Positions 1 to 11,320 of a stretch of DNA of 64,000 bases are shown here, in pieces. The translations under genes and the position numbers were made by a program. The DNA is from Magnolia sinica. Lineage: Eukaryota; Streptophyta; Magnoliopsida; Magnoliales; Magnoliaceae. Each line of letters begins with the position of its first letter. The first letter of the stretch is position 1. The notes beneath the pieces are model-generated. The model worked only from the letters and a program-made list of their open reading frames with translations. It ran no database searches and was not told where the DNA came from. The stretch spans positions 75,202,177 to 75,266,176 of the forward strand of contig NC_080582.1 in assembly GCF_029962835.1 (NCBI RefSeq), in the 5' to 3' direction.

Positions 1-136
1 GAAGAGGAGCTACTGCTGCGGCTGTTTCTGGTGCTTCTTCCTCTTGCGGGCCTTCTCGCCGGGCAATGGCCGAGAGATAAGCATCTTCAACAAGCAATGG
101 AAATGGAAGCCATATCAAGAGAGACCGGAGTGGAAA

Positions 137-152
137 AGGGAGATCGAGAGAC

Positions 153-195
<43 letters not shown>

Positions 196-355
196 TCAGT
201 CGGTTGGTGGACTAAAAGAGGGAGATCGAGAGACGTTGGAGAGAGAGAGAGACTTTCAGTCGGTTGGTGGACTAAAAGAGGGAGATCGAGAGACGTTGGA
301 GAGAGAGAGAGAGAGAGAGAGACTTTCAGTCGGTTATTGTGGACTAAAAGAGGCG
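137..355. repeat. 60-bp GA-rich tandem repeat
   Basis: Positions 181-240 and 241-300 are identical 60-bp units, with partial units before (from about 138) and after (to about 350). Each unit is a GA dinucleotide tract, a core with ctttcagtcggttggtgg, and a link with gagatcgagagacgtt. Both forward frames stay open through it, which follows from the low-complexity sequence and is not evidence of a gene. Confidence 0.9.
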
Positions 356-1705
356 CGATTTGGGAGAGGAGGGAAGAAGGGTTTTAGGAGAGAAATGGCG
401 CGCGCGATCGATTTGGGGATGGGGCGATTTGGGGAAGTGGGGGAAAAAGCCCTCTTTTTTTTAATTTCAGAATTCAGCGGCGCTGGCTTTTCTATACACT
501 GGCGGCCACGTAAAAACGCCACTGATTTTACATGTACACTGGCGGTTTGTTGTAGCCGCCACTGGTCAAGTCTCCAAAGAGAAAATGTTCACATAACTTT
601 CACATATGAGGGCGTGGAAAAAGGCAGGCAATACCATGAAGTTCACCTTGGAATGAAAATTTTGGAAAAACCCACCCATCAGGTGGGCCACACACATATA
701 CTAAATCAAACCATTAGCCGCCCACAGCGTGTCCCAGCTGATGAATAGACCATCCTGGCTTTCAACCCATGTAATCTTTTATGATGCGGCCCATGTTTCT
801 CTTGCAGGGCTTGCATGTTTCAGTAAAGTGATTCCACCATTTTAAGTCCATGCATAAGGGTCCATTTGGGTAGGGAATCCCACATAATCAAGATTAAGTC
901 TAATCCCGATTTGTGCGGGGCCCATGCCCTCCTTTCAAATTCGCAAAGTTAAAGTGGTGCTTTCCTCTGCATAAATGTAGAAGTCCAGTAATTTCATCCA
1001 TGCGGAGGAAAGCGCCAATTTAGGGTGGCAAAATCTGACTTGGAGGGTGTAGGGCCTACCAAGATGAAGGTTAGGCTTACTCATCAATTTAGTAGCATCG
1101 CCTACCCAAACAGACCCAAAATTTCTTTGCATTTTGTCAACTACAAGAGGAAATTAGCAAGAATTTAACTAAAAAAATCACAGTTAAGCATCATATCATT
1201 CATATGGCCCAGAAAGAACGTCTAAGAGATCTATAAAACAGGAGATGAAATAAATGACTATTGACCACAACATTCATAAGGTCCACTAAAGAATATTGTT
1301 ACATTAGGAACAGTTTGAAACTAAATGAATACACGGCTGGAATTGTTAACCATATACGATAATAATTTGAGATTGAAGGACAAGGGTTTTACCTCGAGGC
1401 TTATATCAGGACATCTCAAGATCTTGCGTCCCAAAATGAAGCTTGCAACCGGACAACATGAGTTTCATGGTAAATGATCAAGGAGGTTGAATCAAGGCCT
1501 TTCATCAATGGGGATTGGTCAGTCAAGTCATCAGCGTTAGAGAAAGCAAGCGATCTACGTCTTCAATGCAGATTAACATAGTAACACAACCAGATGAAAC
1601 CCGGACGTCTGTAAGCCTCTGTGTCATGCTTTCTGGCAACATGTTGTGAAGATGTAAATCCATGCTTCAGCTTTTCAACAAACTGTCATAAGACAATGTC
1701 GTTTT
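356..1705. other. Intergenic DNA, no gene recognised
   Basis: I see no convincing coding sequence. At about 478-565 the motif actggcggc and its complement gccgccact recur within 90 bp. Such subterminal repeats occur in plant CACTA transposons, so this may be a scrap of one, with low confidence. The rest is AT-rich unique-looking sequence. Confidence 0.5.
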
Positions 1706-1937
1706 GGGTGTGTTTGGATGCTCAGTTAGCCTGAATAGCAAATGTAACTAAATATAGAGTAAATAGCCAAAATCGAAGTGGGGCCATTTTAATTTAAAAT
1801 GGTGAATAACTTGGTATTTTTCAAGTAGGAATTGGAACAATCTCAATTGCTTACAAGTAGAGAGGACCTAACCTTGTTTAGCTCATTCCCACCTTATTAA
1901 ATTGAATTTCCACAATTCGATTCCCATCCAAACGCGA
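1706..1937. mobile_element. MITE with tgtttggatg terminal repeats
   Basis: The left end reads gggtgtgtttggatg (about 1706-1720). The right end reads catccaaacgcgaac (about 1924-1938), its imperfect reverse complement. About 230 bp of AT-rich non-coding sequence lies between them. Terminal repeats of this kind are usual in small non-autonomous DNA transposons, probably hAT- or PIF-type. I could not fix a target-site duplication. Confidence 0.55.
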
Positions 1938-2089
1938 ACTTTTGTTTCAAACTCCAGCCTCTTTCACTCTTCAAAATGCTTAACCATGGTGTCTATGACC
2001 CTACGGTCATGACAGGTCTCCATGCTTTCATACCCGACACCGTTCCTTTTCCATGATTTTATCATAGGATCATCATGAAATCCTCTAGA

Positions 2090-2520
2090 TTACATTTCAT
2101 TGTAGCATTCCCTATCTGTATCAAGCCATCCATTCAACTGGCACGATGTCATGTTTGGAGTCGGAAGCAATATCATGCTTCCTCATTTCAGTCCACATTT
2201 CCAACACACTTTCAGGGAGGCCCCAAAACAATGATTTTTATCAAGAATTGCAAGAAAAGCAGATCTGCCGAGGCCATACCCAACTTCCCTCATCCTGTTA
2301 ATCAAATTCAAAATTCTGCCCATATTTCCCACCTCAGCAAACGCATGGTAGATACATATAGTTGGATCGAGCTGCTTCTCCAACGTTTCATCCAACATAA
2401 TCTGAGCCGGCTCCGGTTTTAAGCAGCCACATCAGGACATAAACCATCATCATCTAAGCCTCATCCCAAGTAATTCTGATCAGCTACGCGAATTCCTTTC
2501 AGCCATTCCACTCTGTCAAC
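2090..2520 (-). pseudogene. Decayed PPR gene fragment
   Basis: A minus-strand open stretch at 2183-2398 reads like one and a half P-class PPR motifs: it contains ICIYHAFAEVGNMGR, then LINRMREVGYG, then LAILDKN. Continuing past its stop, other frames still resemble a helix of the type KMRKHDIASDS. No full gene can be read because frames shift and stops interrupt. It lies just downstream of the MEF11 stop on the same strand but is not part of that protein, which ends properly in DYW. It is most likely the remnant of an independent PPR gene of the nuclear PPR family. Confidence 0.5.
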
Positions 2521-2695
2521 AACCATATCTTGACAATCTGACATTTCAAGCATGCTAGGGCATTTCCTCTAGGTAACCCAAGTACCTTTTTTTCCAAGGA
2601 ATCGACATAATCAATGTCACCTCTTATAAATTCCTTCCACAAATCTATCTTCACCCACATATCTTATATAAATGTATGAACAAGATTAAGAATCG

Positions 2696-5600
2696 TCACC
2701 AGTAATCTCTACAAGAACATTGGTTATCCTTGAAATGATGAAACCTGTTATTGTCCCTCACAATGATCTCCCTGTGAACGATGCCTGAGATGAACTTGAA
2801 GGCACTATGGCAATCTCCGCACACCCTAAGGTTCTTGGTGATCCTTATTGGGACACCACAAGGGATGGATATCAGTCCAAAGGCCAACGCTAACTTCTCG
2901 CTATGGTAGAACACCTCCGTCTCTTTCTCTTCCTCCTCTAGATCATAGAGGGCGAAATTGGTGTCAGGGATGTACCCAGCCGCCTTCATCTCTCTCCTCA
3001 ATCTTGCCAACATGGCCTGTATCTCGGCATTCCTCATGTGGGTAGTGTCCTTCGCCTGAAAAACGTGGACCATGTTTTTCACGGTGATCCAGCTGCATCC
3101 TGGACCTTTCTTGATCCCCACTTCATTCATCTCCTTCCTTACATCTGTGGCTTCTTCCCACCTAGTGTAATTTCTCAGCATGTAAGTTAACTAAAATATG
3201 ATAATCAAATGTATGACTACCCAATGCCAACTATAAGGAAATAGTATCATAGCCTATATATAAGTTTTGAGTCAGCCCTATCTAAAAGCTAAGCCCTGTT
3301 TGGTAGACGCCTAAAAAATGGCTTCATCTCATTTTAGTTAGAAATGATTATGTATTAGAGATCTTGTGTTTATGTTAACAGGAATTATGTATTGGAGCTC
3401 AAGATCTCTAATACATAATTACTGTTAACTAAAACTAGATCAATTCACTTTTAGGCGTTTGCCAGATGGGGCCTAGGGACACAGGCACAAGCCCAATCAA
3501 CACCCATAGTGTTTGTTTCTGCGGATCTGATCAGGCTTGATTGGCTAACCTTGTCAGGTCATCAGGCACATTTAGGCCCGATCCTGGTACAATGCTTAGA
3601 AAATCTGAAGATAATGAGGTCCCATCACAAAGAAACGCTTGTACTCAGCCCAGGTCTGGCCTAAAATAAGCCCATCCTGAAAATCCATCCAGCTGGTGGG
3701 GCCCATTTGCACCCTTACCATCTTCATACAGAAGAAGCCTTTTGATCCTAGGAGAATGACTGGATACATTCGAACACATGGTGATGGTAATTATCATATA
3801 TTCGATGTGCGTGGAGTCCACCATTATGTGTGAGTTCCATCCAACATGTCCATCAGATTCAGCCGTCAATATTAGGCCTAGATCCCAAGATCTAGCTTGA
3901 TCAATCACTCAAGTGGGTCACACCAAAGGGAACAATGGGAGACTGGAGAGGGTACAGACTACCATAGAAACTTCCATAATTCAGATGGCATGTGATTTCA
4001 TGTATGTATTACCCAACCCGGTCATCAAGTGCATCCTGCTAGGATTAAGGGACACACCTAGACTCAAGACATTCCAAAACTTAGGTGGGTCGCCGCAATT
4101 GACTACATAGGCCGTAGGAATGATTGTACTTGCTCCTTGTGGTGTGTCCCACCTGAATTTTTTGAGAGGGGTGATTCTGGAGATGTACAATTCCCATGAG
4201 GAGTCCCACCAGATGCACAGTTTGGATTCTACATACATCACAGTAGTCCCCACACAGATCAAACGTATGGGTTCAAATGCATATAATCATTCTCCTTGAT
4301 CCTAAAACATTAGGTTAAATCAACCCAGTAACTGCATAATCCAACTGTAATATCTTACCTGCCAGCAGCAGCAAACATGTTCGAAAGCAGGACATGGTTG
4401 CCGGAGTCGTGTGGGTCGAGTTCGAATAACTTCTCAGCTGCAACCTGCCCCAACTCAGGTTTCCCATGTACCCTGCAAGCTCCTAGTAGCGCACCCCAGA
4501 CCGATACTGTTGGCCGTATTGGCATATCCTTTATAAACTTATATGCACGATCAACCATCCCGGCTCGCCCTAGCAAGTCCACCACACATGCATAATGCTC
4601 AGCCCGTGGCTCGATCCCATACTTCCTTTCCATTGACTCAAAAATCTCAATCCCTACCTCAACTGATCCAGAGCGACTACATGCAGACAGCACGCACACC
4701 AATGTCACATAATTAGGCAGCACGGTGCAAGTGCTGCCGCTGCCACCACATATCATCTCCTGGAATGTTGTAAGAGCCAAATCAGCATGCCCATGGTGTG
4801 CATACCCACCAATCATTGCATTCCAAGTGATCAAATTTCTCTCAGGCACTTCATCGAACGCTTTCTCAGAATCTTTGATGCAGCCACATTTACCATACAT
4901 GTCAACAAGTGCACTCCCCACATATAAGTTCCCATCAACACATGCCTTAACAGCGAGCCCATGCACGGACTTCCCAAGCTCCAGCCCGGCAAGCCCAGCA
5001 CAGGCACTGAGAATGCTCGAAAGCATGAAATCCGTTGGTTCAAGACCCTCCTTTCGTGCTCGCAAGAATGTCAATAAAGCTTTCTCATCCTCATCATTCT
5101 GCACATACACAACAACCATTGAGCACCAAGAAACGTCATTGCGCTTCAGAATCCCATCAAACACTGCCGCTGCTGAGTCAACCTGGCGGCACTTCCCATA
5201 GAAATCAACAAGCCCATTTGCAACCGACACATCCGCTTCAGACCCATTACGGATTATGAACCCATGAAGCTGACATCCAAGCCGCAAATTCGATGTGTCC
5301 GAGCACGCATTCAGAAATGCACAGAACGTGATCGAATTCGGCTCACCACTGGAGAGCCGTCGGAAGCTGATAAAAGCGCCAACAGCCACAAAGGGGTGGC
5401 CATCGAGGACAGCATTCGTTATATACGCGTTCCACGTCGCCACATTCCGTTCAGGCATTTCGTCGAACAGCTTCCGTGCGTCCTCCCTCAAGCCAGTTTT
5501 AGAGTACATATCAAAGGCGCTGCAGGCAACAAAGACATCAGATATCTGCCCCGCCTTAACAGCGAGCGCGTGAAGCTGCTTCCCCATTACGGGGAAGCGA

Positions 5601-5965
5601 AGAGCAGCGGAGGCCTTGAAGACGCAAGGGAAGGTGAAGTCGTTGGGTTGTATGGAGGAGAGGCGCATATTAGAGAAGAGCAGGAGTGCCAAGTTGAACC
5701 GGCCATTCTGGACGGAACCGGATATGAGGGCGGTCCAGGAGACGACGGAGGGGTTGGGGTGGAGAGAGAGGAGGGAGAGGGCCGAGGACGGGAGGTCGAG
5801 TTTGGAGTAGAAGTTGATGAGGTGGTTGGAGAGGAACGATGGGAGAGGAGCGTGGAGGGTCTTGACGATTCGGGCGTGGGTGGCTCGGCCGAGTCGGAGG
5901 GAGTGAGTTGAAATGGCTGACTCGATGACGGAGGCGAGGGCGTTGGGAGAGAGGGAGGTGGGCAT
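2696..5965 (-). CDS. MEF11: PLS-class PPR-DYW mitochondrial RNA-editing factor (MEF11/LOI1-like)
   Basis: Two exons, 5965-4359 and 3161-2696, are joined through a GT-AG intron of 1197 bp (donor ag|gtaaga, acceptor ctag|gtggg). The split codon gives AAAGR-WEEATD, and the product is 690 residues. PLS-type PPR motifs run from about residue 40 to 500, followed by E motifs, a PG box at 553-561 (KKGPGCSWI) and a complete DYW deaminase domain. The domain keeps the zinc and catalytic set HSE at 622-624 and CGDC at 650-653, and ends CSCRDYW at 684-690. From memory the whole chain aligns with Arabidopsis MEF11/LOI1 (At4g14850, 684 residues), which edits sites in cox3, nad4 and ccmB transcripts in mitochondria. 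The family binds single-stranded RNA through its PPRs and deaminates C to U. The start at 5965 matches the N-terminus of that protein. The gene looks functional. Its first exon end is copied many times upstream. Confidence 0.93.
3291..3476. mobile_element. MITE inside the MEF11 intron
   Basis: The left end agccctgtttggtagacgcc and the right end ggcgtttgccagatggggcc are imperfect inverted repeats. Inside them a second inverted pair (gtattagagatctt / aagatctctaatac) forms a near-complete hairpin. At about 186 bp, fully palindromic and non-coding, it fits a small MITE. It lies wholly within the intron and leaves both splice sites intact. Confidence 0.7.
3645..4350. other. Remainder of the MEF11 intron
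   Basis: The rest of the intron is non-coding. It contains stretches such as gtggggcccatttgcaccc that resemble ends of the GTGGGCCC-rich transposons seen throughout the window. I recognise no gene. Confidence 0.5.
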
Positions 5966-6039
5966 GATGGGTGGTGGAGAATGTTCATGGCTGGAGATGA
6001 TGATGGTGGTGGTGGTGGGGCATGGACGTGGGTTTGGTT

Positions 6040-6130
6040 ATCGAGGCCCACTGCTCGAGTAACGTGGGACGTGAATTTCCTGCAAACGGTTGTAAGGAGT
6101 CCATGCAACGAAAAGCTCTGTGTGGCCCAC
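6040..6130 (-). promoter_or_regulatory. MEF11 promoter with two site II (TGGGCY) motifs
   Basis: Read on the minus strand, tgggcct lies at 6050-6044 and tgggcc at 6129-6124, that is 79 and 159 bp upstream of the MEF11 start codon. TGGGCY site II elements bind TCP factors and are common in promoters of plant genes for mitochondrial and ribosomal proteins, which suits this gene. No clear TATA box is visible. The same two motifs are carried in the array copies of this region. Confidence 0.5.
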
Positions 6131-6197
6131 CGTCATGTACGGGTCACATCCCCTTCGTCCATCGTCCTGCCGCCTCATGGCATGAGTCAGTTATACG

Positions 6198-6726
6198 AGA
6201 ATGGATTGGCTACTCCCCCTGCCACCAGTGGCTGGTGGTTGGTGATCTGTGGGCTTCACCGATGTATGTGTTTCATCCGTTCCGTTCATCCATTTTTACG
6301 ATCATTTTAGGGCTTGATCCCAAAAATGATAAGGATATAAGTCTCGGTGGACCACACGCAGAAAATAATAGCGAATGGATATCCACCATTAAAACCCTCC
6401 TAAGGCCCACTGTACTGTTTATTTGACATCCAATCTGTTGATTAGGTCATACAGACTCAGATTAAGGGAAAAAAAAAGAAATATCAGCTTGATCCACAAC
6501 TTCTATGGCCTCTAAAAAGTTTTTAATGGTCGACATGCATTCAACACTTCTTTTCTATAATGTGGTTCACCTGAGATCAAGATATACCTTATTTTTGTCT
6601 CATATTATAAAATGATCTAGAAAAATAGATGGACGGCGTAGATGAAACAAATACATCATGGTGGGGTCCACAGAACACCACCACCAGCCATTGGCTGGTG
6701 GCAGGAGGAGTAGCCAATCCGTTTCA
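6198..6726. mobile_element. Mutator-like MITE in the MEF11 promoter (alpha copy 1)
   Basis: About 530 bp with long terminal inverted repeats: ggattggctactccccctgc at the left and its complement ending gtagccaatccg at the right. The left flank is agttatacg (6189-6197). Copy 2 shows that this 9-mer is one half of a target-site duplication, and the right half here was lost in a small deletion. A 9-bp duplication with long TIRs points to the Mutator superfamily. It sits about 232 bp upstream of the MEF11 start codon. Confidence 0.8.
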
Positions 6727-7577
6727 AAGTAAAACAGCCAAGATAACCTCTTGGTACAGCCAAACATACCAAAAGCATATATTCCAATAGAGTTCGAATC
6801 CTCTGTTTCCTAGTTGCAAGAAAAAAAAGATAAAAATGCCCTTGCTTTGGATCCATCAGCATTGGTATGACCTTTTATGCCGGAGAGAAGCTACCTTTTA
6901 TGTTGGAGAGAAGCTACGTCGTATTCATTTGGAGAGAGTGTGGACGGCTCTCCACTTCAAATATCGAGGTCCGACTCGCTTCAACGTTTCGAGCCTGCAC
7001 ACTAACAAGCAAAGGAGACCCTGGTTAAGCCGGGGGACCTTCCGATGCCTAAGTCAGGTCAAGGGAATCTGAGTCTAAGTTGAGGAACCAAGGGAGAGTG
7101 TAAGATGTTGCGTATCTGTAGCAATGGGGTTTCCCTTGTATTTATGCCTGATCATTGGACGGACTGGGTCCGTCAATCTCGACACAATTTGTTCCATCAA
7201 CGGGATTTTGCGAATCATGGAGGTTTTTATCTCTTGAGTGCCCTGTACGTCTCTCCTTCGAGCTTCGAGGCGGACGATGGACTGTCTTGTTGAATCCTTC
7301 CTCAACAGGGGTTCTGCTTGAGTCATTCAAGTCAGACGTCAGTGGGACAGTCTGATAGGATTCTAATCCGACTGTCAGTCTTGGATCGGGAGAGTAACTG
7401 TGATCAAGTCGAGAAGCTCTCTTCAACTGCACTTGTCATCTCAAACTGTCCTTTTGCATATCCGATCGGATTAAGAGGGTGTCGATCCTCGAAATTGCAA
7501 GGGTTCGGATCTTCCCATAACAAGTGTTATTGTAATTAGTTGTTTTAATCAATTTTAATTGATTCTTATAACATTAG
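6727..7577. repeat. Array unit 1 spacer: gamma and delta modules
   Basis: 6727-6812 is the site next to the MITE. The gamma module runs about 6813-6946. The delta module runs about 6950-7540; it has ggagaccctgg, gggaccttccgatgcctaag and an end at cttcccataaca, which look like the start, leader and end of an LTR. No gene is recognised here; the open frames are short and shared with the other spacers. Confidence 0.65.
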
Positions 7578-7965
7578 TTTGGAGTAGAAGTTGATGAGGT
7601 GGTTGGAGAGGAACGATGGGAGAGGAGCGTGGAGGGTCTTGACGATTCGGGCGTGGGTGGCTCGGCCGAGTCGGAGGGAGTGAGTTGAAATGGCTGACTC
7701 GATGACGGAGGCGAGGGCGTTGGGAGAGAGGGAGGTGGGCATGATGGGTGGTGGAGAATGTTCATGGCTGGAGATGATGATGGTGGTGGTGGTGGGGCAT
7801 GGACGTGGGTTTGGTTATCGAGGCCCACTGCTCGAGTAACGTGGGACGTGAATTTCCTGCAAACGGTTGTAAGGAGTCCATGCAACGAAAAGCTCTGTGT
7901 GGCCCACCGTCATGTACGGGTCACATCCCCTTCACCCATCGTCCTGCCGCCTCATGGCATGAGTC
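7578..7965 (-). pseudogene. MEF11 5' fragment, copy c1
   Basis: Nearly identical to the parent gene from its upstream region through the start codon (7742-7740) and the first 55 codons, and then it stops abruptly at 7578. It carries the two site II motifs and the start codon, so it could be transcribed leftwards, but it encodes only the N-terminus. It shares ttcacccatcg with copy c3, where the parent has ttcgtccatcg, so c1 and c3 form one lineage. Confidence 0.9.
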
Positions 7966-7974
7966 AGTTATACG

Positions 7975-8510
7975 AGAATGGATTGGCTACTCCCCCTGCC
8001 ACCAGCACCGTGGCTGGTGTTCGGTGATCTGTGGGCTTCACCGATGTATGTGTTTCATCCATTCCGTTCATCCATTTTTACAGATCATTTTAGGACTTGA
8101 TCCCAAAAATGATAAGAATATAAGTCTCAGGAGGACCACACCACAGGAAAACAATAGCGAATGGATATCCACCATTAAAACCCTCCTAAGGCCCACTGTA
8201 CTGTTTATTTGACATCCAATCTGTTGATTAGGTCATACAGACTCAGATTAAGGGAAAAAAAAAGAAATATCAGCTTGATCCACAACTTCTATGGCCTCTA
8301 AAAAGTTTTTAATGGTCGACATGCATTCAATACGGTTTCCTTTAAGTGGTTCACTTGAGATTAGGATATATCTCATTTTTTGTCTCATATCATAAAATGA
8401 TCTAGAAAAATAGATGGACGGCATGGATGAAACAAATACATCATGGTGGGGTCCACAGAGCACCGACCACCAGCTATTGGGTGGTGGCAGGAGTAGCCAA
8501 TCCGTTTCCA
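7975..8510. mobile_element. Mutator-like MITE, alpha copy 2 (reference copy)
   Basis: The full 536-bp element lies between two perfect 9-bp direct repeats, agttatacg at 7966-7974 and 8511-8519. The inverted ends are agaatggattggctac and gtagccaatccgtttcca, with extended TIRs carrying the GTGGGG-CCAC and catgatgtatttgtttcatc motifs. It has no coding capacity. The intact 9-bp duplication is the best evidence for Mutator-type insertion. Confidence 0.85.
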
Positions 8511-8519
8511 AGTTATACG

Positions 8520-9456
8520 CGGGGATTTTGACCAGGATAACCTCTTGGTACAGCCAAACATACCAAAAGCATATATTCCAATAGAGTTCGGATCTCCTGG
8601 AGTAAGAGATTGGCTGACTCCATAAATCTCATTGGTCCGGCTTGATAGACTGCCACGTGACGGTGAGGTCAGTGTTTGACGGTGCTTCGCCAAAAATGTT
8701 GAGGACAAAATCTAGACGACTCCCCGCTTCGACTCGCGAGCTTCGAATCGCTTCAGCCCCTTGAACTTACTCACTCGCAATGAGCAAAGGAGACCCTGGC
8801 TAAGCCGGGGGACCCTCCGATGCCCAAGTCAGGTCAAGGGAATCTGGGTCTAAGTTAGGGAGTAGAGGGAGAGTGCAAGATGTTACGTCCCTTAGCAATG
8901 GGGTCTTCACTGTATTTATACCTGATCATCGGGCGGACTGGGTCCGTTAATCTCGGCACGATTTGCTCAATCAGTGGGATTTTTGGATCGTGGAGATATT
9001 GTACGCAATCCAAGAATCGTGTAGTGTATCGTGCGTATCTGTGGGCGAGGTAATCGGTCATATATGCTTAAGGTAGTTTCTTGTTTTAGTGCTTGAAGCG
9101 TCTGCTTCAGCCTCGGCTCGGGACATTCAGCGAGAGGCCCTAACTAATGTGGACACATGCCTTTACTGTTGGTTTGAGCTGAGAAGCTCTCTTTAACAGT
9201 ATTGTCATCTCAAACTATCCTTTTGCATATCCACTCGGATTAAGAGGAGGTCGATCCTTGGAATTGCAAGGGCTCAGATCTTCCCATAAAAGAAGCCCCC
9301 TACTCTTCGAGTTCAGATACAGGCTCGGAGAGTAAATATGTACAGAAGATTAATTGTTTCCTCTGTCGTGTCCTCCACGCATGCCGTTGTCATCATAGTT
9401 TCAGCATTTAAAGTGTCGCGTCCTCGGGGCTTTCTGTCCACAGGCCGGCCTTCAGT
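8520..9456. repeat. Array unit 2 spacer: beta end, delta and epsilon modules
   Basis: The left tip of the beta fold-back element (about 8585-8695) is followed by a delta LTR-like module (about 8697-9295, with gagaccctggctaagccggg) and an epsilon module (about 9305-9455). The gamma module is missing from this unit. The delta module ends cttcccataaaagaagcccc, a variant also found near 16180. Confidence 0.65.
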
Positions 9457-9777
9457 CGTGGGTGGCTCGGCCGAGTCGGAGGGAGTGAGTTGAAATGGCT
9501 GACTCGATGACGGAGGCGAGGGCGTTGGGAGAAAGGGAGGTGGGCATGATGGGTGGTGGAGAATGTTCATGGCGGGAGATGATGATGGTGGTGGTGGTGG
9601 GGCATGGACGTGGGTTTGGTTATCGAGGCCCACTGCTCGAGTAACGTGGGACGTGAATTTCCTGCAAACGGTTGTAAGGAGTCCATGCAACGAAAAGCTC
9701 TGTGTGGCCCACCGTCATGTACGGGTCACATCCCCTTCGTCCATCGTCCTGCCGCCTCATGGCATGAGTCAGTTATA
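9457..9777 (-). pseudogene. MEF11 5' fragment, copy c2
   Basis: Contains the MEF11 leader, the start codon (9547-9545) and about 30 codons, and joins epsilon sequence at cgtgggtgg. It carries the variants gggagaaagg and catggcggg and a deletion at the MITE border (agttatactcccc), all shared with copies c5 and c5', which defines a second lineage. It is not a functional gene. Confidence 0.88.
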
Positions 9778-10203
9778 CTCCCCCTGCCACCAGCACCGTG
9801 GCTGGTGGTCGGTGATCTGTGGGCTTCACCGATGTATGTGTTTCATCCATTCCGTTCATCCATTTTTACAGATCATTTTAGGGCTTGATCCCAAAAATGA
9901 TAAGGATATAAGTCTCAGTAGGACCACACCACAGGAAAACAATAGCGAATGGATATCCACCATTAAAACCCTCCTAAGGCCCACTGTACTGTTTATTTGA
10001 CATCCAATCTGTTGATTAGGTCATACAGACATAGATGAAGGGAAAAAAACAAAGATCAGCTTGATCTAAAACTTTTATGGCGCCCAAAATTTTTTTATCG
10101 GTCAACATTTAATCAATACTATTTTCTATAATGTGGTCCACTTGAGATTGAGATATATATAATTTTTAGGTTCATACCATATGTTGAGGTCAAAAAATGG
10201 ACG
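9778..10203. mobile_element. Alpha MITE copy 3, internally switched
   Basis: The left half matches the other alpha copies except that the outermost bases are deleted. From about 10030 the sequence shifts to a related subfamily and ends without a right TIR, running into beta sequence at about 10204. The left half and the right part therefore come from different family members. Confidence 0.7.
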
Positions 10204-11235
10204 GCTCTGAAATACAGAAGATATATTTTTTTTAAAAATAATAATAAAAACTGCTTACGTGGCAGTCTGTCAAGCTGGACTAATGAGATTCCTAGAGTCA
10301 GCGACTCTTTGACTCCAGGAAACAGAGGATCCAGACTCATTCCAATAATATTTTTTATATAACCCTCTAAATGAGAAGTTGCAAGAAAAAAAAGATAAAA
10401 ATGCCCTTGCTTTGGATCCATCAGCATTGGTATGACCTTTTATGCCGGAGAGAAGCTACCTTTTATGTTGGAGAGAAGCTACGTCGTATTCATTTGGAGA
10501 GAGTGATGTGGATGGCTCTCCACTTCAACTCTCGAGGTTCGACTTGCTTTAACGTCTCGAGTCTGCACACTAACAAGCAAAGAGACCCTGGATAAGCCGG
10601 GGGACCCTCTGATGCCTAAGTCAGGTCAAGGGAATCTGGGTCTAAGTTGAAGAGTAAAGGGAGAGTGCAAGATGTTGTGTACCTGTAGCAATAGGGTTTC
10701 CCTTGTATTTATACTTGACCATTGGACGGATTGGGTCCGTTAATCTCGGCACGATTCGTTCAATCAATGGAATTTTTGGATCGTGGAGATATCGTTCACA
10801 ATCCAAGGCGGACGATGGACTGTCTTGTTGAATCCTTCCTCAACGAGGGGTTCTGGTTGAGTCATTCAAGTCAGACGTCAGTGGGATGGTCTGATAAGAT
10901 TTTAATCTGACTGTTAGTCTTGGATCAGGAGAGTAATTGTGATCGAGTCGAGAAGCTCTCTTCAACTGCACTTGTCATCTCAAACTGTCCTTTTGCATAT
11001 CCGATCGGATTAAGAGGGTGTCGATCCTCGAAATTGCAAGGGTTCGGATCTTCCCATAACAAGTGTTATTGTAATTAGTTGTTTTACGGACTTAGAGAGT
11101 AAACTCGTGCGAAAGATCAACAGCTCCCACTATCGTATCCTCCACACATGCTGTCGCAATTATGATTTCTATATTTGAAGAGATATATCCTCGGGGTTTT
11201 CGTCCGCAGGTTAACCTTCAGCGGACGCGTGGCGA
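10204..11235. repeat. Array unit 3 spacer: beta, gamma, delta, epsilon
   Basis: Right end of the beta element at about 10204-10345 (with ctggactaatgagattcc), gamma at about 10370-10515, delta at about 10520-11085 and epsilon at 11086-11235. This unit shows the full module order. No independent gene is seen. Confidence 0.7.
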
Positions 11236-11320
11236 CGGCTCGGCCGAGTCGGAGGGAGTGAGTTGAAATGGCTGACTCGATGACGGAGGCGAGGGCGTTG
11301 GGAGAGAGGGAGGTGGGCAT
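11117..11320 (-). pseudogene. Chimeric open frame: MEF11 N-terminus fused to epsilon repeat
   Basis: An ATG-started 67-codon frame begins at the copied MEF11 start codon (11320). It keeps MPTSLSPNALASV and on to LRLGRA, then switches at about 11236 into repeat-encoded sequence starting VATRPLKVNLRTKT. A similar fusion exists in the next unit (12843-13061, 72 codons). Because the copied promoter is upstream, a short chimeric transcript is possible. A function is not implied; the frame is probably a by-product of the rearrangement. Confidence 0.6.

Noticed and set aside
20-100. A minus-strand basic tail (ending KARKRKKHQKQPQQ) that could be the last exon of a gene leaving the window
   Set aside because: Only about 24 codons can be seen, with no clear splice acceptor and no family match.
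31-748. Long forward frames over the GA-rich repeat at the window start
   Set aside because: They stay open because the 60-bp unit is a multiple of three and is low in complexity (ERERER-type translation). No domain or splice context.
5264-5911. Forward 215-codon frame opposite MEF11 exon 1
   Set aside because: Antisense shadow of the PPR coding sequence. Composition follows from the GC-rich exon.
7758-8212. Repeated forward frames such as MFMAGDDDGGGGGAWTW found in every array unit
   Set aside because: They are the antisense of the MEF11 leader and the MITE end. They recur only because the DNA is copied, and the parent locus has the same antisense frame.
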